64,000 bases of DNA, taken from NCBI RefSeq assembly GCF_025165815.1, contig NZ_JAFFZE010000019.1, forward strand, positions 1-64,000. The letters are read 5' to 3'. This document shows, in pieces, positions 8,563 to 16,885 of this stretch (position 1 is its first letter; each line of letters starts with the position of its first letter). The position numbers and the translations under genes were made by a program. Below the pieces are notes generated by a model. That model searched no databases. It worked only from the letters and a program-made list of their open reading frames with translations, and had not been told where the DNA came from. The stretch is from Actinophytocola gossypii (GTDB lineage Bacteria; Actinomycetota; Actinomycetes; Mycobacteriales; Pseudonocardiaceae).

Positions 8563-9669
8563 TCACTGCCGCCTGGTGCTCGCGACGAAGACGGCGGCGA
8601 GCAGGACGTACAGCAGCATCGCCACGGTCAGGCCGTGGTGGTCGGCGATCACCCCGATCGCGAGCGGGGTCAGAACGCCGAGCTGGGCGATCGCCTCGGC
8701 GACCGCGGACGTGGTGCCGGCCTGGCCGGGTCGCAGCGTCAGGTACCGCGCCTGCAGGACGATCCAGGCCAGGTTCACCGCGGCGCCGACCGCGGCGATG
8801 CCGAGGGCCGCGGCTACGACGTTGGGCACGAACATCAGGGTCAGGACGCCGGCCAGCAGGAGCACCGCGCACGGCCGCAGGCCGACCTTGCGCCGCTTGG
8901 TCCGGCTCGCCCACGCCGCCGCGGCGACCCCGCCCGCCAGGCCGGCGCCGGCGGCGAGGGTCGCGATCGCCGGGGTGAGGCCTGAGCCGGTGATGAGGAA
9001 GGCCACCGCGAACCCGACGAACGTGTCGTCGAAGGCGGAGATGACCGCGACGAGCAGCCCGGCGACGATCACCCGCCGGTCCTTCGCCACCTCGAGCAGG
9101 GCCCGCCACGGCTGGTGGTCGTCGTCCGGTTCGGCCGGGGACGGCAGCGGCTGGCTGGCCAGGAACAGGCCGTAGGCCACCATCAGCGCGCCGGCGGCCC
9201 AGAAGGCGGCACGCCAGCCGAGGCCGGTGCCGAGCGCGGCGAACAGGAGCAGCGGCCCGACCAGGTCGCCGATGGCGGCGAGCAGGTTGGACCGGGCGAG
9301 GGCCGGTTCGACGTTGTCGCCGGTGGTCTCGACCAGGGCGACCTCGACCGCGCGGACCATGGCGTCACCCGCCACGCCCATGACCACGACGGCGGTGAAC
9401 AGGAACCAGAAGTCCCCGGCCATCGCGAACAGGCACAGGCCGACGCCGTAGCCGACGCCGCCGACGGCCGCCATGACGCGGCGGCTGACGTGGTCGGCGA
9501 CGACGCCGAGCGGGGTCGCCAGCAGGCCGATGCCGGGGTAGAGCGCCAGCAGGAACCCGGCCTGCAGGTAGCTCAGGCCGACGTCCTGCCGGATCGACTC
9601 CACGGCGCCGTAGGGCAGGAACGCCACCGTCTCGTCGGCGAAACCGACGAGCAGCAGCGACGCGACCAA
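8563..9669 (-). CDS. MFS transporter, 5' end possibly damaged
   Basis: The 368-residue product has about 11-12 membrane helices; GVVADHVSRR matches the MFS loop 2-3 motif. The only start in the open frame is TTG 9669, which puts the first helix at residue 1 and lacks a Shine-Dalgarno. An in-frame ATG at 9723 would add an N-terminal leader (MRAWFRW) but is stopped by TGA at 9700-9702, so the gene may have a nonsense mutation near its 5' end, or simply use TTG. Substrate unknown; it stands alone between the SBP gene and the M20 peptidase. Confidence 0.75.
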   Translation of the reverse strand: MVASLLLVGFADETVAFLPYGAVESIRQDVGLSYLQAGFLLALYPGIGLLATPLGVVADHVSRRVMAAVGGVGYGVGLCLFAMAGDFWFLFTAVVVMGVAGDAMVRAVEVALVETTGDNVEPALARSNLLAAIGDLVGPLLLFAALGTGLGWRAAFWAAGALMVAYGLFLASQPLPSPAEPDDDHQPWRALLEVAKDRRVIVAGLLVAVISAFDDTFVGFAVAFLITGSGLTPAIATLAAGAGLAGGVAAAAWASRTKRRKVGLRPCAVLLLAGVLTLMFVPNVVAAALGIAAVGAAVNLAWIVLQARYLTLRPGQAGTTSAVAEAIAQLGVLTPLAIGVIADHHGLTVAMLLYVLLAAVFVASTRRQ

Positions 9670-9772
9670 CGCCGCCGGGAAGCGGGGGGCTAGGTCAGTT
9701 CACCATCGAAACCAGGCACGCATGATCGTCAGGCTAGCCGGGCGACGATGACCCCGGCCACCGAATTACCGC

Positions 9773-11194
9773 TCACCCCTCGGCGTGGGCGGCCAGGATC
9801 AGGGCGACGGCCTCGGTGACCCGCTTGGCCTGGCCGACGTGCAGCCACTCGTCCGGCACGTGCGGGTTGCTGTCCGAGGCGAGGGCGCCGGTGACGACGA
9901 ACTGGGCCTCCGGGTACGCCTCGACCATCGTGCCCATGAACGGGATCGAGCCGCCGAGCAGCATCGGGCGCCACTGCCGGCCCTCGAAGACGGCGGTGCT
10001 CGCGGTGTCCAGCGCGGCCCGCAGCCACGGCGCGGTCGCCGGCATGTTCCAGCCGGGGCCGTGCTCGGCGCGGGACAGGGTGACCTGGGCGCCGTACGGG
10101 ACGTCCGTGGTCAGGGTCTTGTGCAGGGCTTCCAGCGCCGCCTCGGGCGAGGCGGTCGGCGGGAGACGGAAGCTCAGGGTCAGCGTGGTCTCCGGGCGCA
10201 GGACGTTGCCGGCCTCGGCGGGCAGCGGCAGGCCGGCGGCGCCGATGATCGACAGCGTGGGGCGCCAGGAGTTGTTCAGGATCAGCTCGGCGTCGTCGTC
10301 CGCGGCTGGGCGCATGCCGGCGACCAGGGGGAACGCGGCGTGGGTGCCCGGCAACTCGGCCGCGAGTACCTCGACCTCGGCCAGCCGCTCGGCCGGGATC
10401 TCGCCGTGCATCTCGGGGATGAGGATCTCGCCCGTGGTCGCGTCCTCGACGCGGTCCAGCAGCTGGCGCATGATCCGGAACGAGCTGGGCACGATCCCGC
10501 TGGCGATCCCGGAGTGCTGCCCGGACTCCAGCACCCGCACGGTCACCGTCGTCGACACCAGGCCGCGCAGCGACGTCGACAGCCACAGCCGCTCGTAGTC
10601 CTGGCCGCCCGAGTCCAGGCACACCACCAGGGACACCTCGCCCAGCCGGTCCCGGTACTCGTCCAGGTACGCGGGCAGGTCCGGGCTGCCGGACTCCTCA
10701 CTGGTCTCCAGCAGCACCACGCACCGCGCGTGCGACCCGCCCGCGGCGCGCACCGCCTCGATCGCCGCGGTGGCCGCGTAGCCGGAGTAGCCGTCGTCGG
10801 CGGCGCCCCGGCCGTACAGGCGGCCGTCGCGCAGCACCGGGGTCCACGGGCCGAGGCCCTCGGACCAGCCGCCCACCGGGGGCTGCTTGTCCAGGTGGCC
10901 GTACAGCAGCACGGTGCCGGCGTCGGGGCGGGCGGACGGGCCGGCGGGCACGTCGAACAGCAGGACCGGGGTCCGGCCGGGCAGCCGCAGGATCTCCGCG
11001 GTCGCGCCCTCGATCCCCCGGCCCACCAGCCAGCGGCGCACGTGCTCGACGGCCGCGTCGAGGTGGCCGGAGCTCGCCCAGTCGGCGTCGAAGATCGGCG
11101 ACAGCGCGGGGATGGCGATCAACTCGGACAGGCTGGTCAGGATCGTGTCGTCCCAGGTCCGTTCGACTGTGCTGCGTACGAGTGCGGTGTCCAC
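9773..11194 (-). CDS. M20 family metallodipeptidase
   Basis: 473 residues with the M20 di-zinc signature: LLYGHLDKQPP, GRGAADDGYSG and catalytic ETSEESGSPDL, with a dimerisation domain inserted mid-protein and GGSIPFMGTM near the C-terminal His ligand region. Cytosolic, no signal peptide. Family members hydrolyse dipeptides such as carnosine-like or Xaa-His substrates; specificity is not readable. GTG 11194 has AGGA upstream. It follows a small acidic gene by 24 nt on the same strand. Confidence 0.93.
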   Translation of the reverse strand: MDTALVRSTVERTWDDTILTSLSELIAIPALSPIFDADWASSGHLDAAVEHVRRWLVGRGIEGATAEILRLPGRTPVLLFDVPAGPSARPDAGTVLLYGHLDKQPPVGGWSEGLGPWTPVLRDGRLYGRGAADDGYSGYAATAAIEAVRAAGGSHARCVVLLETSEESGSPDLPAYLDEYRDRLGEVSLVVCLDSGGQDYERLWLSTSLRGLVSTTVTVRVLESGQHSGIASGIVPSSFRIMRQLLDRVEDATTGEILIPEMHGEIPAERLAEVEVLAAELPGTHAAFPLVAGMRPAADDDAELILNNSWRPTLSIIGAAGLPLPAEAGNVLRPETTLTLSFRLPPTASPEAALEALHKTLTTDVPYGAQVTLSRAEHGPGWNMPATAPWLRAALDTASTAVFEGRQWRPMLLGGSIPFMGTMVEAYPEAQFVVTGALASDSNPHVPDEWLHVGQAKRVTEAVALILAAHAEG

Positions 11195-11218
11195 CCGCCC
11201 GATCCTGCCACGACGGAC

Positions 11219-11392
11219 CTACCAGGCGTCCCGCAAGATCGTCGGCTCCGGCGGCTCCTCCCTCGGCTCCTCGTGAGCGGGCGGTCGGTCCGGCGCGGCG
11301 TCCGCGATGATGTCGTCCGCCGTGCGGACGGCCTCGGCCAAGGCTTCCTCCGCGGCACGCACCCGTGCGTCCCGCCACTCGTCACCCGACAC
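11219..11392 (-). CDS. small acidic hypothetical protein
   Basis: 57 residues: a helical, charged N-terminal half (DEWRDARVRAAEEALAEAV) and a Pro/Glu-rich tail ending RDAW. Not recognised. GTG 11392 is preferred because a -10 hexamer TACGCT lies exactly 7 nt before it, fitting a leaderless transcript; an upstream ATG at 11485 would overlap the CRP-like site. It is 24 nt from the dipeptidase start and probably co-transcribed. Confidence 0.5.
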   Translation of the reverse strand: MSGDEWRDARVRAAEEALAEAVRTADDIIADAAPDRPPAHEEPREEPPEPTILRDAW

Positions 11393-11455
11393 GCGGGCCA
11401 GCGTAGGGATCGGGCGGTCGTCGACCGGGCCCCGAGCCGAAGCCGGTAGGCTTGA

Positions 11456-11471
11456 TGTGACGCAGATCACT
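11456..11471. promoter_or_regulatory. CRP/GlxR-like operator
   Basis: TGTGACGCAGATCACT fits TGTGA-N6-TCACA except for the last base. It lies about 50 bp upstream of the proposed -10 of the small acidic gene and about 380 bp before the dehydrogenase operon, so regulation of the minus-strand genes is the closer fit. Confidence 0.5.
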
Positions 11472-11590
11472 TTACAGTTTCGCAATGTGCGCCGTGCGGC
11501 CGGCGCGCGCCCCGGCGGCCCGGAGCGGGTGAGCCGCCGGGGACGACGGCGGCCGGGCTGAGCTGCCGCGTTCGCCGATCGTCGCGAGGA

Positions 11591-11604
11591 GGTGACGCGT
11601 CACC
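11591..11604. promoter_or_regulatory. 14-bp perfect palindrome upstream of dehydrogenase operon
   Basis: GGTGACGCGTCACC reads identically on both strands and lies 246 bp before the E1 alpha start. No regulator gene is adjacent, so the cognate protein is unknown. Confidence 0.4.
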
Positions 11605-11850
11605 CGAATGCCACCCACTGACGCCCAAATGTCGGTTGTCCAACCGTTTTCGCAGCTCAGCGCGTTCCGGATGAGTGAGCACCGCCGATCGGACCTCACC
11701 GGATCGAGCTAGGCCGTGCCAGGATGGACGAAACCGTCAGCGCCACCGACTGCCTGGACCGGCCCTTACCCGGGCAGGCGACAGCCGGTGGCGCGGCCGT
11801 CAGCGGTCGTCACGAGCGAACGCCCGGCGTCGACACATATAGGAGTACGC

Positions 11851-13056
11851 ATGTCGTCCCCAGAACAGTGGACGCACCCGGAACCGGGGGTTGGCCCGGC
11901 CGCCACCGCGGCCGCGCCGACCGCAGAGCAGGTGATCGCGGGTTTGCGCGCAACAAGCGAGGGTGGACCGGAGCTGGTCCAGCTCCTCACCCCGGAAGGT
12001 GAGCGGGTACCGAACCCCGAGTGGGACAGGTACGTCGCCGACATCACCGCCGACGACCTGCGCGGGCTCTACCGCGACATGGTCCTCACGCGGCGGATCG
12101 ACCGGGAGGGCAACGCACTGCAGCGCCAGGGCCAGCTCGGCATCTGGGTTCCGCTGCTCGGCCAGGAGGCCGCCCAGATCGGCGCCGGGCGTGCGCTCAA
12201 GCCCCAGGACATGGCCTTCCCCAGCTACCGCGAGCACGGCGTCGCGTGGTGCAAGGACGTGGCCCCCAGCGACCTGCTCGGCATCTTCCGCGGCACCGAC
12301 CACGGCAGCTGGGACCCGATCGCCAAGCGCTTCCACCTCTACACCATCGTGATCGGCAACCAGGTGCTCAACGCCGCCGGCTACGCGATGGGCCAGCGCT
12401 TCGAGGGCAAGGTCGGCGACGACGACGGCGAGGCCACCATGGTCTTCTTCGGCGACGGCGCCACCAGCCAGGGCGACGTGCACGAGGGCTTCGTCTGGGC
12501 GTCGGTGTACGACGCGCCGCTGGTGTTCTTCTGCCAGAACAACCAGTGGGCCATCTCCGAGCCGACCGAGCGCCAGTCGCGCCTGCCGCTCTACCAGCGC
12601 GCGCGTGGCTACGGCTTCCCCGGCATCCGGGTCGACGGCAACGACGTGCTCGCCACGCTCGCGGTGTCCCGCTGGGCGCTGTCCGAGTGCCGGCACGGCA
12701 ACGGCCCGGTGCTGATCGAGGCGTTCACGTACCGGATGGACGCGCACACCACCACCGACGACCCGTCCCGCTACCGGCTGACCGACGAGCTGGAGGCGTG
12801 GAAGCTCAAGGACCCGATCGAGCGGGTGCGGGTGCACCTGGTCCGGCACGAGCAGGCGGACAAGGAGTTCTTCGACTCCGTGCAGGCCGAGTCCGACCAG
12901 CTGGCCGCCGAGCTGCGCGAATTCTGCGTCAACATGCCGGACCCGCCGAAGGAGCGGATCTTCTCCCAGGTCTACGAGGACGGCAACCCGGTGCTGGCGG
13001 CCCAGCGCGACACGTACCTGTCCTACGCGAGCGGCTTCGAGGGTGGTGACCACTGA
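11851..13056 (+). CDS. 2-oxoacid dehydrogenase E1 component, alpha subunit
   Basis: 401 residues. The thiamine-diphosphate/Mg motif starts GDGATSQGDVHEGFVWA and ends QNNQWAIS. With E1 beta it decarboxylates a 2-oxoacid and transfers the acyl group to the lipoyl arm of E2 in the cytosol. ATG 11851 has AGGAG 6 nt upstream; the first 40 residues form a low-complexity extension. Sequence alone does not separate pyruvate from branched-chain substrates; the E1 alpha-E1 beta-E2 order without E3 fits either. The stop overlaps the E1 beta start by 1 nt. Confidence 0.93.
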   Translation: MSSPEQWTHPEPGVGPAATAAAPTAEQVIAGLRATSEGGPELVQLLTPEGERVPNPEWDRYVADITADDLRGLYRDMVLTRRIDREGNALQRQGQLGIWVPLLGQEAAQIGAGRALKPQDMAFPSYREHGVAWCKDVAPSDLLGIFRGTDHGSWDPIAKRFHLYTIVIGNQVLNAAGYAMGQRFEGKVGDDDGEATMVFFGDGATSQGDVHEGFVWASVYDAPLVFFCQNNQWAISEPTERQSRLPLYQRARGYGFPGIRVDGNDVLATLAVSRWALSECRHGNGPVLIEAFTYRMDAHTTTDDPSRYRLTDELEAWKLKDPIERVRVHLVRHEQADKEFFDSVQAESDQLAAELREFCVNMPDPPKERIFSQVYEDGNPVLAAQRDTYLSYASGFEGGDH

Positions 13057-14078
13057 TGGCGACCCCGGTGATGAACCAGGAGCCCGGCGCGGCGGCGGCC
13101 CAGACCCGCACGGTGACGCTCGGCAAGAGCCTCAACCTCGGGCTGCGCGCCGCGATGGAGGCCGACCCGAAGGTCATCGTGATGGGCGAGGACGTCGGCA
13201 AGCTCGGCGGCGTCTTCCGGATCACCGACGGCCTGCAGAAGGACTTCGGCGAGCAGCGCGTGCTGGACACCCCGCTGGCCGAGTCCGGCATCGTCGGCAC
13301 CGCGGTCGGTCTCGCGATCCGCGGGTTCCGGCCGGTGTGCGAGATCCAGTTCGACGGGTTCATCTTCCCCGCGTTCGACCAGATCGTCAGCCAGGTCGCG
13401 AAGCTGCACTTCCGCAGCCAGGGCAAGATCAAGGTCCCGATGGTGATCCGGGTGCCGTTCGGCGGCGGGATCGGCGCGGTCGAGCACCACTCCGAGTCGC
13501 CGGAGTCGTACTTCGCGCACACCGCCGGGCTCAAGGTCGTGTCCTGCTCGAACGCGGTCGACGCGTACTGGATGATCCAGCAGGCGATCCGCTGCGACGA
13601 TCCCGTGCTGTTCTTCGAGCCGAAGCGGCGGTACTACGAGAAGGCCGAACTGGACGTCGACGCGACGCCAGACCCGCTGTTCGCCTCCCGGGTGCTGCGC
13701 CAGGGCAGCGCGGCGACCCTGGTCAGCTACGGCCCGTCGGTGAAGACGTGCCTGGAGTCGGCGGTCGCGGCCGCCGAGGAGGGCACCGAGCTCGAGGTGA
13801 TCGACCTGCGGACGCTGTCGCCGCTCGACCTGACGCCGGTGTTCGAGTCGGTGCGCAGGACCGGGCACCTGGTGGTGGTCAGCGAGGCGCCGAGCGAGTC
13901 GTCGCTGGCGTCGGAGATCGCGGCGCGGGTGCAGGAGGAGTGCTTCTACTCGCTGGAGGCGCCGGTGCTGCGGGTGACCGGGTTCGACACCCCGTACCCG
14001 CCGTCGAAGCTCGAGGAGGACTTCCTGCCCGACCTCGACCGGGTGCTGGACGCCGTCGACCGATCGCTGGGGTGGTGA
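13056..14078 (+). CDS. 2-oxoacid dehydrogenase E1 component, beta subunit
   Basis: 340 residues of the transketolase-like pyrimidine-binding family, with VIVMGEDVGKLGGVFRIT near the N-terminus, EHHSESPESYFAHTAGLKVV and the C-terminal transketolase domain. It completes the heterotetrameric E1. Translational coupling to E1 alpha (TGATG) supports a 1:1 ratio. E2 starts 3 nt after its stop. Confidence 0.94.
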   Translation: MATPVMNQEPGAAAAQTRTVTLGKSLNLGLRAAMEADPKVIVMGEDVGKLGGVFRITDGLQKDFGEQRVLDTPLAESGIVGTAVGLAIRGFRPVCEIQFDGFIFPAFDQIVSQVAKLHFRSQGKIKVPMVIRVPFGGGIGAVEHHSESPESYFAHTAGLKVVSCSNAVDAYWMIQQAIRCDDPVLFFEPKRRYYEKAELDVDATPDPLFASRVLRQGSAATLVSYGPSVKTCLESAVAAAEEGTELEVIDLRTLSPLDLTPVFESVRRTGHLVVVSEAPSESSLASEIAARVQEECFYSLEAPVLRVTGFDTPYPPSKLEEDFLPDLDRVLDAVDRSLGW

Positions 14079-14081
14079 GGA

Positions 14082-15389
14082 ATGCCCGACTACAAGGTGT
14101 TCCCGCTGCCCGACACGGCGGAGGGCCTGGTCGACGCGGAGATCCTGACCTGGCACATCAAGCCGGGCGACGAGGTCACGGTCAACCAGATCATCGTGGA
14201 GATCGAGACCGCGAAGGCCGCGGTGGAGCTGCCGTGCCCGTGGGCGGGCGTGGTCACCGAGCTGCACGCCCAACCGGGCGAGACGGTCAACGTCGGCACC
14301 CCGATCGTGACGATCGACGTCGATCCCGGCGGTGCCGCGGCGCCTGCCGGTGGTGACCAGAACGGCCAGGCGATGCTCGTCGGCTACGGCCCGAAGGCGG
14401 CGACCACGAAGCGCCGGGCCCGCAAGGCCGCTTCCGCCGACGCGTCCATCGCCACCGCCCCGCCGCCCGCGCCGGTGGAGCCGGCGCCCCCGGTGGTGCC
14501 CGACACCCCGGCGGCGTTGGTCGAGCCGGCCGCGCTGGTGCCGCTCGCGAAGCCGCCGGTCCGCAAGCTCGCCAAGGACCTCGGCGTGGACCTGCGCAGC
14601 CTCACGGGTACCGGTGACGGCGGCGTGATCACCCGCGCCGACGTGGAGCGGGCCGGGTCCGCCCCCCAGCCGGTGGCCGCTCCGGCCGGTGGTGCCGCTC
14701 GCGAACGCCGGGTCCCGGTCAAGGGCGTCCGCAAGATGACCGCCCAGGCGATGGTCGAGAGCGCGTACAGCGCGCCGCACGTGACGGAGTTCCTGACCGT
14801 CGACGTGACCCCGATGATGGAACTGCGCGCGAAGCTCAAGTCCCACCCCGAGTTCCGCGACGTGAAGATCACGCCGCTGACCTTCGCCGCGAAGGCCGTG
14901 TGCCTGGCGGCGAAGCGGACCCCGGACGTGAACGCGCTCTGGGCCGGTGAGGAGATCGTCTACAAGGACTACGTGCACCTGGGCATCGCGGCGGCGACGC
15001 CGAGGGGTCTGATCGTGCCGAAGATCCGGGACGCGGACGGGTTGTCGCTGCGCGAGCTGGCGGTCGCGCTGGAGCAGCTGACGGCGACCGCCCGCGACGG
15101 CAAGACTCCACCCGGGGACATGGTCGACGGCACGTTCACGATCACGAACGTCGGGGTTTTCGGGGTGGACACGGGAACGCCGATCATCAACCCCGGCGAA
15201 TCCGCGATCCTGGCGCTGGGCGCGATCAAGGACATGCCGTGGGTGGTGGACGGTGAGATCAAGGTCCGGAAGGTCTGCCAGCTCGCGCTGAGCTTCGACC
15301 ACCGCGTGATCGACGGCCAACAGGGCAGCCAGTTCCTCGCCGACGTCGGCGCCCTCCTCGCCGACCCGGCAATGGCGATCACTTTCTAG
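14082..15389 (+). CDS. 2-oxoacid dehydrogenase E2 (dihydrolipoamide acyltransferase)
   Basis: 435 residues: one lipoyl domain (1-80) with target Lys45 in IETAKAAVEL, a Pro/Ala linker (about 85-150), a peripheral subunit-binding domain (about 158-192, RKLAKDLGVDL) and a catalytic acyltransferase domain with SFDHRVIDG, catalytic His407 and Asp411. Forms the core of the complex. A single lipoyl domain is more like branched-chain E2 than multi-lipoyl actinobacterial PDH E2, which slightly favours a branched-chain complex. A strong terminator follows. Confidence 0.95.
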   Translation: MPDYKVFPLPDTAEGLVDAEILTWHIKPGDEVTVNQIIVEIETAKAAVELPCPWAGVVTELHAQPGETVNVGTPIVTIDVDPGGAAAPAGGDQNGQAMLVGYGPKAATTKRRARKAASADASIATAPPPAPVEPAPPVVPDTPAALVEPAALVPLAKPPVRKLAKDLGVDLRSLTGTGDGGVITRADVERAGSAPQPVAAPAGGAARERRVPVKGVRKMTAQAMVESAYSAPHVTEFLTVDVTPMMELRAKLKSHPEFRDVKITPLTFAAKAVCLAAKRTPDVNALWAGEEIVYKDYVHLGIAAATPRGLIVPKIRDADGLSLRELAVALEQLTATARDGKTPPGDMVDGTFTITNVGVFGVDTGTPIINPGESAILALGAIKDMPWVVDGEIKVRKVCQLALSFDHRVIDGQQGSQFLADVGALLADPAMAITF

Positions 15390-15401
15390 ACGGAGTTCGA
15401 C

Positions 15402-15439
15402 GAAGGCGCTCCCGGTTCAGCCGGGGGCGCCTTTGTTTT
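15402..15439 (+). terminator. rho-independent terminator of dehydrogenase operon
   Basis: Arms 15403-15415 and 15421-15433 form a 13-bp stem with one T-G pair and a TTCAG loop, followed by TGTTTTG. It closes the E1-E2 operon. Confidence 0.85.
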
Positions 15440-15522
15440 GCCCCTGAAAGGCCCCCGACCTTGCTAATCTGAGCACTGAGAGTCGTGATGCACACACTGT
15501 GTGCGTCGGATATGGGGGCATT

Positions 15523-15912
15523 GTGCAAGAAGGTTTCTCAGTTCACCTCGACACGCTCGCGTACTACATCGAGCAGGTCTCGACCGCCGCGGATTCGTAC
15601 AAGGACATGGCTGTCCAACTCGAAGCGGGGAACATCGCCGTGGACACGCTGGTAGGAAAGCCGATCGACTCGGGCGGTCCGGGCGAGTTCACCGAAGCTT
15701 GCCGGACACTGCTCGGCAACTACGCCACGCTCTACAGCAGGGTTCAGCGAGTACACGCGGTGATCACCGCGCGGTTGAAGTACATCGAGACCGCGTTGAG
15801 CGACAGTCACAAGCTGTACGGCCAACTCGAGACCGACACCGCCGGCCGGTTCCATGACATCGCCGACCAGATCACGCCGCAGCGTCCGGGGGGCGATCAT
15901 GGCGCCTCCTGA
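15523..15912 (+). CDS. WXG100-like small protein
   Basis: 129 residues, almost entirely helical, with no signal peptide. GTG 15523 is used (GGGGG upstream). Size, helical content and position before a larger WXG-like gene fit ESX/type VII secretion substrates, but no W-X-G turn is visible, so this is inference. It overlaps the next gene by 14 nt, indicating coupled translation and probably a paired complex. Confidence 0.65.
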   Translation: MQEGFSVHLDTLAYYIEQVSTAADSYKDMAVQLEAGNIAVDTLVGKPIDSGGPGEFTEACRTLLGNYATLYSRVQRVHAVITARLKYIETALSDSHKLYGQLETDTAGRFHDIADQITPQRPGGDHGAS

Positions 15913-16885
15913 TCGCGGTGACTATCCCCAGGATCCCGACTACGACAAGTACCTCGCGACGAACGGCCTGCAGGGCAATCCGACGCTCGGACACAACGCC
16001 GAGCGACTCGCGGCGTGGGTGGAATGGCTGCTACGGCCGGACCTCCACGACTACGACCGCACCGTGATCTACAACGACGGGACAAAGCGCGAAGAGCCGG
16101 GACGCGTCACCAAGGCCAGCCAGACCCCGGGAAGGATCGAACCGGCCGACCTGCCCTACGAGTCGGTGATCGAGGGCTACTACCTGTGGCAGTTCCTCAA
16201 CTTCATGGTCGCGGTGTCCACCCAGGAAGTGGAACGACCGAGCAGTGTCCTGGCGACGAGCGCCGCCGCGATCAAGAACGTGTGGTGGTTGGGTGACGAG
16301 TACACGACCGTGCTCGCCACGCACTTTCCCGAGGACCACTGGACCGGAGAGGCGGCCCGAAAGGCGTACCAGTTCGTCGGAGACCTCCAGCGGGTCGCGA
16401 ATCAGCTGAACAAGATCGCTGCCGAGTTCCATGACGTCGGCCCGCAATACGCTGTGATCATCAAGTCCCTGCGCAGGAATCTGGACACCGCGGCGGGTGA
16501 GCTGGTCAACGCGTTCGAGGAGAAGTTCCACTCGAAGCCTGAGGGCATCTCCCTGGACGTCATGGGTGTGGTGCTGGCGGGTCTGGCCGCCGGGACGGTC
16601 ACCTACATGACAGCCGGCGGAGTCCTTCCGGTGGTGCAGGCCGCTGTCGGCGCGGCTTGGTCGGAGACGTTCATGCAGGCGACCAAGGGATTGCGCCAGG
16701 AGCAGCGCGGAACGGTCGGCGGCTTCTGGTGGCGGGACCTGGTGGAGTCCTACATGCGTGTCCAGGCCGACAACATGGCAGACGCCACGGCGGCGGTCAC
16801 CGAGCTCAACCGGAAGGTCGAGGACCTGATCGCCCAGTTCGACGCCGCGAAGATCGACGAGTTCGTCGAGGAGCATTCGGCATGA
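15899..16885 (+). CDS. large WXG100-like/ESX-type helical protein
   Basis: 328 residues. The N-terminal part (DYDKYLATNGLQGN) is polar; the middle is a helical hairpin around NVWWLGDEYTTVLATHF and HWTGEAARKAYQFV, where HWTGEA occupies the W-X-G turn. A hydrophobic stretch follows at about residues 222-255 (VMGVVLAGLAAGTVTYM), then a helical C-terminus. This fits a type VII secretion substrate or pore-like effector; no enzymatic C-terminal domain is seen. Overlaps its neighbours by 14 nt and 4 nt. Confidence 0.65.
   Translation: MAPPDRGDYPQDPDYDKYLATNGLQGNPTLGHNAERLAAWVEWLLRPDLHDYDRTVIYNDGTKREEPGRVTKASQTPGRIEPADLPYESVIEGYYLWQFLNFMVAVSTQEVERPSSVLATSAAAIKNVWWLGDEYTTVLATHFPEDHWTGEAARKAYQFVGDLQRVANQLNKIAAEFHDVGPQYAVIIKSLRRNLDTAAGELVNAFEEKFHSKPEGISLDVMGVVLAGLAAGTVTYMTAGGVLPVVQAAVGAAWSETFMQATKGLRQEQRGTVGGFWWRDLVESYMRVQADNMADATAAVTELNRKVEDLIAQFDAAKIDEFVEEHSA

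Larger units (their letters stand above)
11393..11850. other. intergenic region between divergent operons
   Basis: 458 bp without a convincing gene. It holds a CRP-like palindrome (11456-11471), a 14-bp perfect palindrome (11591-11604), and the ribosome site AGGAG before E1 alpha at 11851. Several overlapping reading frames cross it, but none has a start signal or a recognisable product. Confidence 0.6.
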
